From Candidatus Aenigmatarchaeota archaeon (lineage in GTDB: Archaea; EX4484-52; GLR71), in contig JAGLUQ010000007.1 in the NCBI GenBank assembly GCA_023134675.1, forward strand, positions 1-14,373: a stretch of DNA of 14,373 nt, in the 5' to 3' direction. Under the pieces are notes generated by a model. The model saw only the letters and a list, made by a program, of their open reading frames with translations, did not search any database and was not told the origin of the DNA. Positions 12,928-14,373 of the stretch are shown here, piece by piece. Each line of letters starts with the position of its first letter. Position 1 is the stretch's first letter. Made by a program: the position numbers and the translations under genes.

Positions 12928-13136
12928 CCATGACCTCAAGCTAATGTTTTCAGCTATGTTGAATTTTCAGGTTTCCTGAAAAGCTTGGAATTGCATTACA
13001 ATTCCATGAAAGCTTGGAATTTTAATTCCATGACTTGAGTGTCATAAAGATGCTCTGGCTTTTTCAATGAAGTTGAAAAGCTTGGAACGAAGTTCCATGA
13101 TTCTGAAGTCAGTTCTGAAGCCAGTTTTGAAGCCAG
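12928..13136. repeat. Palindrome array and 12-bp tandem repeats
   Basis: This occupies most of the 350-base gap between the orphan gene and lysS; no reading frame is supported in it. H1 12964-12982 is TTTTCAGG/CCTGAAAA with loop TTT. H2 12984-13008 is CTTGGAATTG/CAATTCCATG with one T-T mismatch. H3 13013-13032 is CTTGGAATT/AATTCCATG. H4 13061-13079 is TTTTCAA/TTGAAAA. H5 13081-13099 is CTTGGAAC/GTTCCATG. H2, H3 and H5 are three versions of one unit, and H1+H2 and H4+H5 are two versions of a double unit. ATGAC-CTCAAG at 12930-12940 pairs with CTTGAG-t-GTCAT at 13034-13045 and encloses H1-H3. Three 12-bp tandem repeats (TTCTGAAGTCAG type) fill 13101-13136. Confidence 0.8.
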
Positions 13137-13149
13137 TTTCAATCAACCT

Positions 13150-13203
13150 GCCACCCGAGCGTAAGCGAGCGGTGTCATAGATGCCCTGGCTTTCTGAAGC
13201 CAG
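13150..13203. repeat. Composite structured repeat, copy 2
   Basis: Block 1 (13150-13176) reads GCCACCCGAGCG then TAAGCGAGCGGTGTC. It can fold like copy 1, with a C-G pair where copy 1 has T-A and a GTAA (GNRA-type) loop in place of GAA. After a 9-base spacer, block 2 (13186-13203) is the perfect hairpin CTGGCTT/AAGCCAG with loop TCTG. The part from GTGTCATA to CTGGCTTT is also seen, slightly changed, at 13039-13062. Confidence 0.7.
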
Positions 13204-13211
13204 CAAAAAAC

Positions 13212-13221
13212 ACTTATAACC
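13212..13221 (+). promoter_or_regulatory. TATA box for lysS
   Basis: ACTTATAACC is centred about 46 bases before the ATG, predicting a leader of about 20 bases that holds the Shine-Dalgarno site AGGTGAT (13252-13258). Confidence 0.45.
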
Positions 13222-13262
13222 TTTCCCCGACCAATATCTAACTACCCTTTCAGGTGATACCT

Positions 13263-14373
13263 ATGGAAAACAGCATGTCTCAGAACTCGGAAGAGCTCAT
13301 CCACTGGGCAGACCAGGTCGCAGACCAGATAATAGAAGAAAAAGGCGACAAAGATATCTACACTTGCGCATCAGGCATAACACCGTCAGGCACAGTCCAT
13401 ATAGGCAACTTCAGGGAAATAATAACTACCGACCTCATAGTGAAAGCTTTAGAAGACCGGGGCAAAAAAGTAAGATTCATATACTCCTGGGACGACTACG
13501 ACCGGTTCAGGAAAGTCCCGAAAAACCTGCCTGAACAGGACCGCCTGAAACAGTTCATAGGATATCCTGTCACATCAGTCCCCGACCCATACGGATGCCA
13601 CAATTCATATGCCGAGCATTTCGAGAAAGAGCTTGAAGAATCTTTAAAAGACCTGAACATGAGCATAGAATTCATAAGGCAGAACGAGAAATTCAAAGCC
13701 TGCACATATGCGCAAAGTATAAGGATTGCCCTGAAAGCAAGGGCAAGGATAAAAAAAGTCCTTGACAAGTTCAGAAAAGAAGAGCACAAAGAAGACTGGA
13801 TACCTCTTGAGGTCTACTGCGAAAAATGCGGAACAGACTTCACGCAGATAACAGACTACGATGAGGAATACACAATAACATACACATGCAAGTGCGGCCA
13901 CACAAACAAGATAGACTTCAGGAAAGTAGGCATCGTAAAGCCGCCCTGGAGAGTGGACTGGCCTATGAGATGGGACTTTGAGAAAGTGGATTTTGAGCCT
14001 GGCGGCAAAGAGCATTCAAGCGCAGGCGGTTCAAGAGACACGGCAAAAGTGATAGTCAAGCATATATTCAAGACAGAGCCGCCGGTATACAAGATGTATG
14101 ATTACATAATACTCAAAGGTATCGGCGGAAAGATGTCAGGCTCTTTGGGAAATACCATATCTGTCAAAGATGTCCTTGATGCATATCTTCCCGAACTGGT
14201 CCGCTTCCTTTTCGCAGGGACCAAACCCAACAAGGAGTTCGCAATAGCTTTTGATGACGAGATATTCAAGATATACGATGATTTCTATAAGGCCGAGCGC
14301 GCATATTTCCTTGAGGATGAGCCGAATCCCAGGAAGCTTGCACACCTGAAAAGAGTATACAGGTTATCCATGC
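13263..14373 (+). CDS. lysS: Lysyl-tRNA synthetase, class I (3' end outside window)
   Basis: The first 370 residues of a protein that is usually somewhat over 500. It activates lysine with ATP and charges tRNA-Lys. Class I signatures are present: HIGN at residues 46-49 in TPSGTVHIGN and KMSGS at 290-294 in GIGGKMSGSLGN. A zinc-finger-like insertion has Cys186, Cys189, Cys209 and Cys211. This is the archaeal-type class I LysRS (COG1384), unrelated to the class II LysRS of most bacteria and eukaryotes. The start ATG follows AGGTGAT at a normal distance. The missing part should hold the C-terminal helical anticodon-binding domain. Codon use matches the other informational genes and differs from the orphan gene upstream. 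Its substrate tRNA is encoded 1.8 kb upstream on the same strand. Confidence 0.96.
   Translation, partial: MENSMSQNSEELIHWADQVADQIIEEKGDKDIYTCASGITPSGTVHIGNFREIITTDLIVKALEDRGKKVRFIYSWDDYDRFRKVPKNLPEQDRLKQFIGYPVTSVPDPYGCHNSYAEHFEKELEESLKDLNMSIEFIRQNEKFKACTYAQSIRIALKARARIKKVLDKFRKEEHKEDWIPLEVYCEKCGTDFTQITDYDEEYTITYTCKCGHTNKIDFRKVGIVKPPWRVDWPMRWDFEKVDFEPGGKEHSSAGGSRDTAKVIVKHIFKTEPPVYKMYDYIILKGIGGKMSGSLGNTISVKDVLDAYLPELVRFLFAGTKPNKEFAIAFDDEIFKIYDDFYKAERAYFLEDEPNPRKLAHLKRVYRLSM

Noticed and set aside
12928..13136. CRISPR array
   Set aside because: Units are irregular in length and spacing, the palindromes abut, there are no unique spacers of constant length and no cas genes.
13496..14092. Several minus-strand frames
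   Set aside because: They lie opposite lysS, where the class I signatures fix the coding strand.

Overview
The window is archaeal. It carries a eukaryote-type ribosomal protein (L21e), RNA polymerase subunit F (Rpo4), DUF655, Pus10, TrmY and a class I lysyl-tRNA synthetase. It also has two proteins with class III (archaellin/pilin-type) signal peptides. TATA boxes sit about 26 bases before many start codons, and GGTG-type Shine-Dalgarno sites appear only inside the operon and before lysS. A winged-helix/coiled-coil protein and a small HPF-like protein, both of kinds I associate with DPANN archaea (Woesearchaeota and relatives), make a DPANN-type host the best guess. The exact lineage cannot be fixed from this sequence.

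Layout. 1-2919 (minus): a short pilin-like protein followed by a very large, sequon-rich surface protein with DUF2341 features, cut by the window edge. 3023-4393 (plus): an orphan small protein, then the winged-helix/coiled-coil protein, which converges on an HPF-like gene (minus, 4401-4748). 4880-7590 (minus): the conserved informational block pus10, rpl21e, rpoF, DUF655. 7719-9900 (plus): two tandem genes of unknown function that are clearly paralogous and that I cannot place in any family. They sit between pus10 and trmY (minus, 9901-10500). 10538-11269 (plus): acylphosphatase and a small protein with an Sm-like strand pattern. 11383-11457: tRNA-Lys(UUU). 11680-12912: an orphan gene with foreign-looking codon use. 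12928-13203: a dense array of palindromes. 13263-end: class I lysS, partial.

How the genes fit together. Pus10 makes pseudouridine at tRNA position 54 (and 55), and TrmY methylates pseudouridine 54. The first and last genes of the 6.3-10.5 kb stretch therefore form one modification pathway, with the unknown pair between them. L21e, Rpo4, DUF655 and the HPF-like protein belong to translation and transcription. tRNA-Lys and LysRS, enzyme and substrate, are 1.8 kb apart, separated by the orphan gene and its repeats.

Most interesting signals. (1) The tandem paralogues at 7.7-9.9 kb share strong blocks (YISxLNxL...KLxxLDxxVRS and LQxxYxxLGGxxELFP). (2) Two copies of a composite structured element (11490-11542 and 13150-13203) flank the orphan gene. 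Each has a 26-27 nt foldback, a 9-nt spacer, and a hairpin with a 7-bp stem and 4-nt loop whose sequence differs while its geometry is kept. (3) The palindrome array at 12.93-13.2 kb has repeat units whose stems change on both sides together, suggesting selection on, or mobility of, a folded form.
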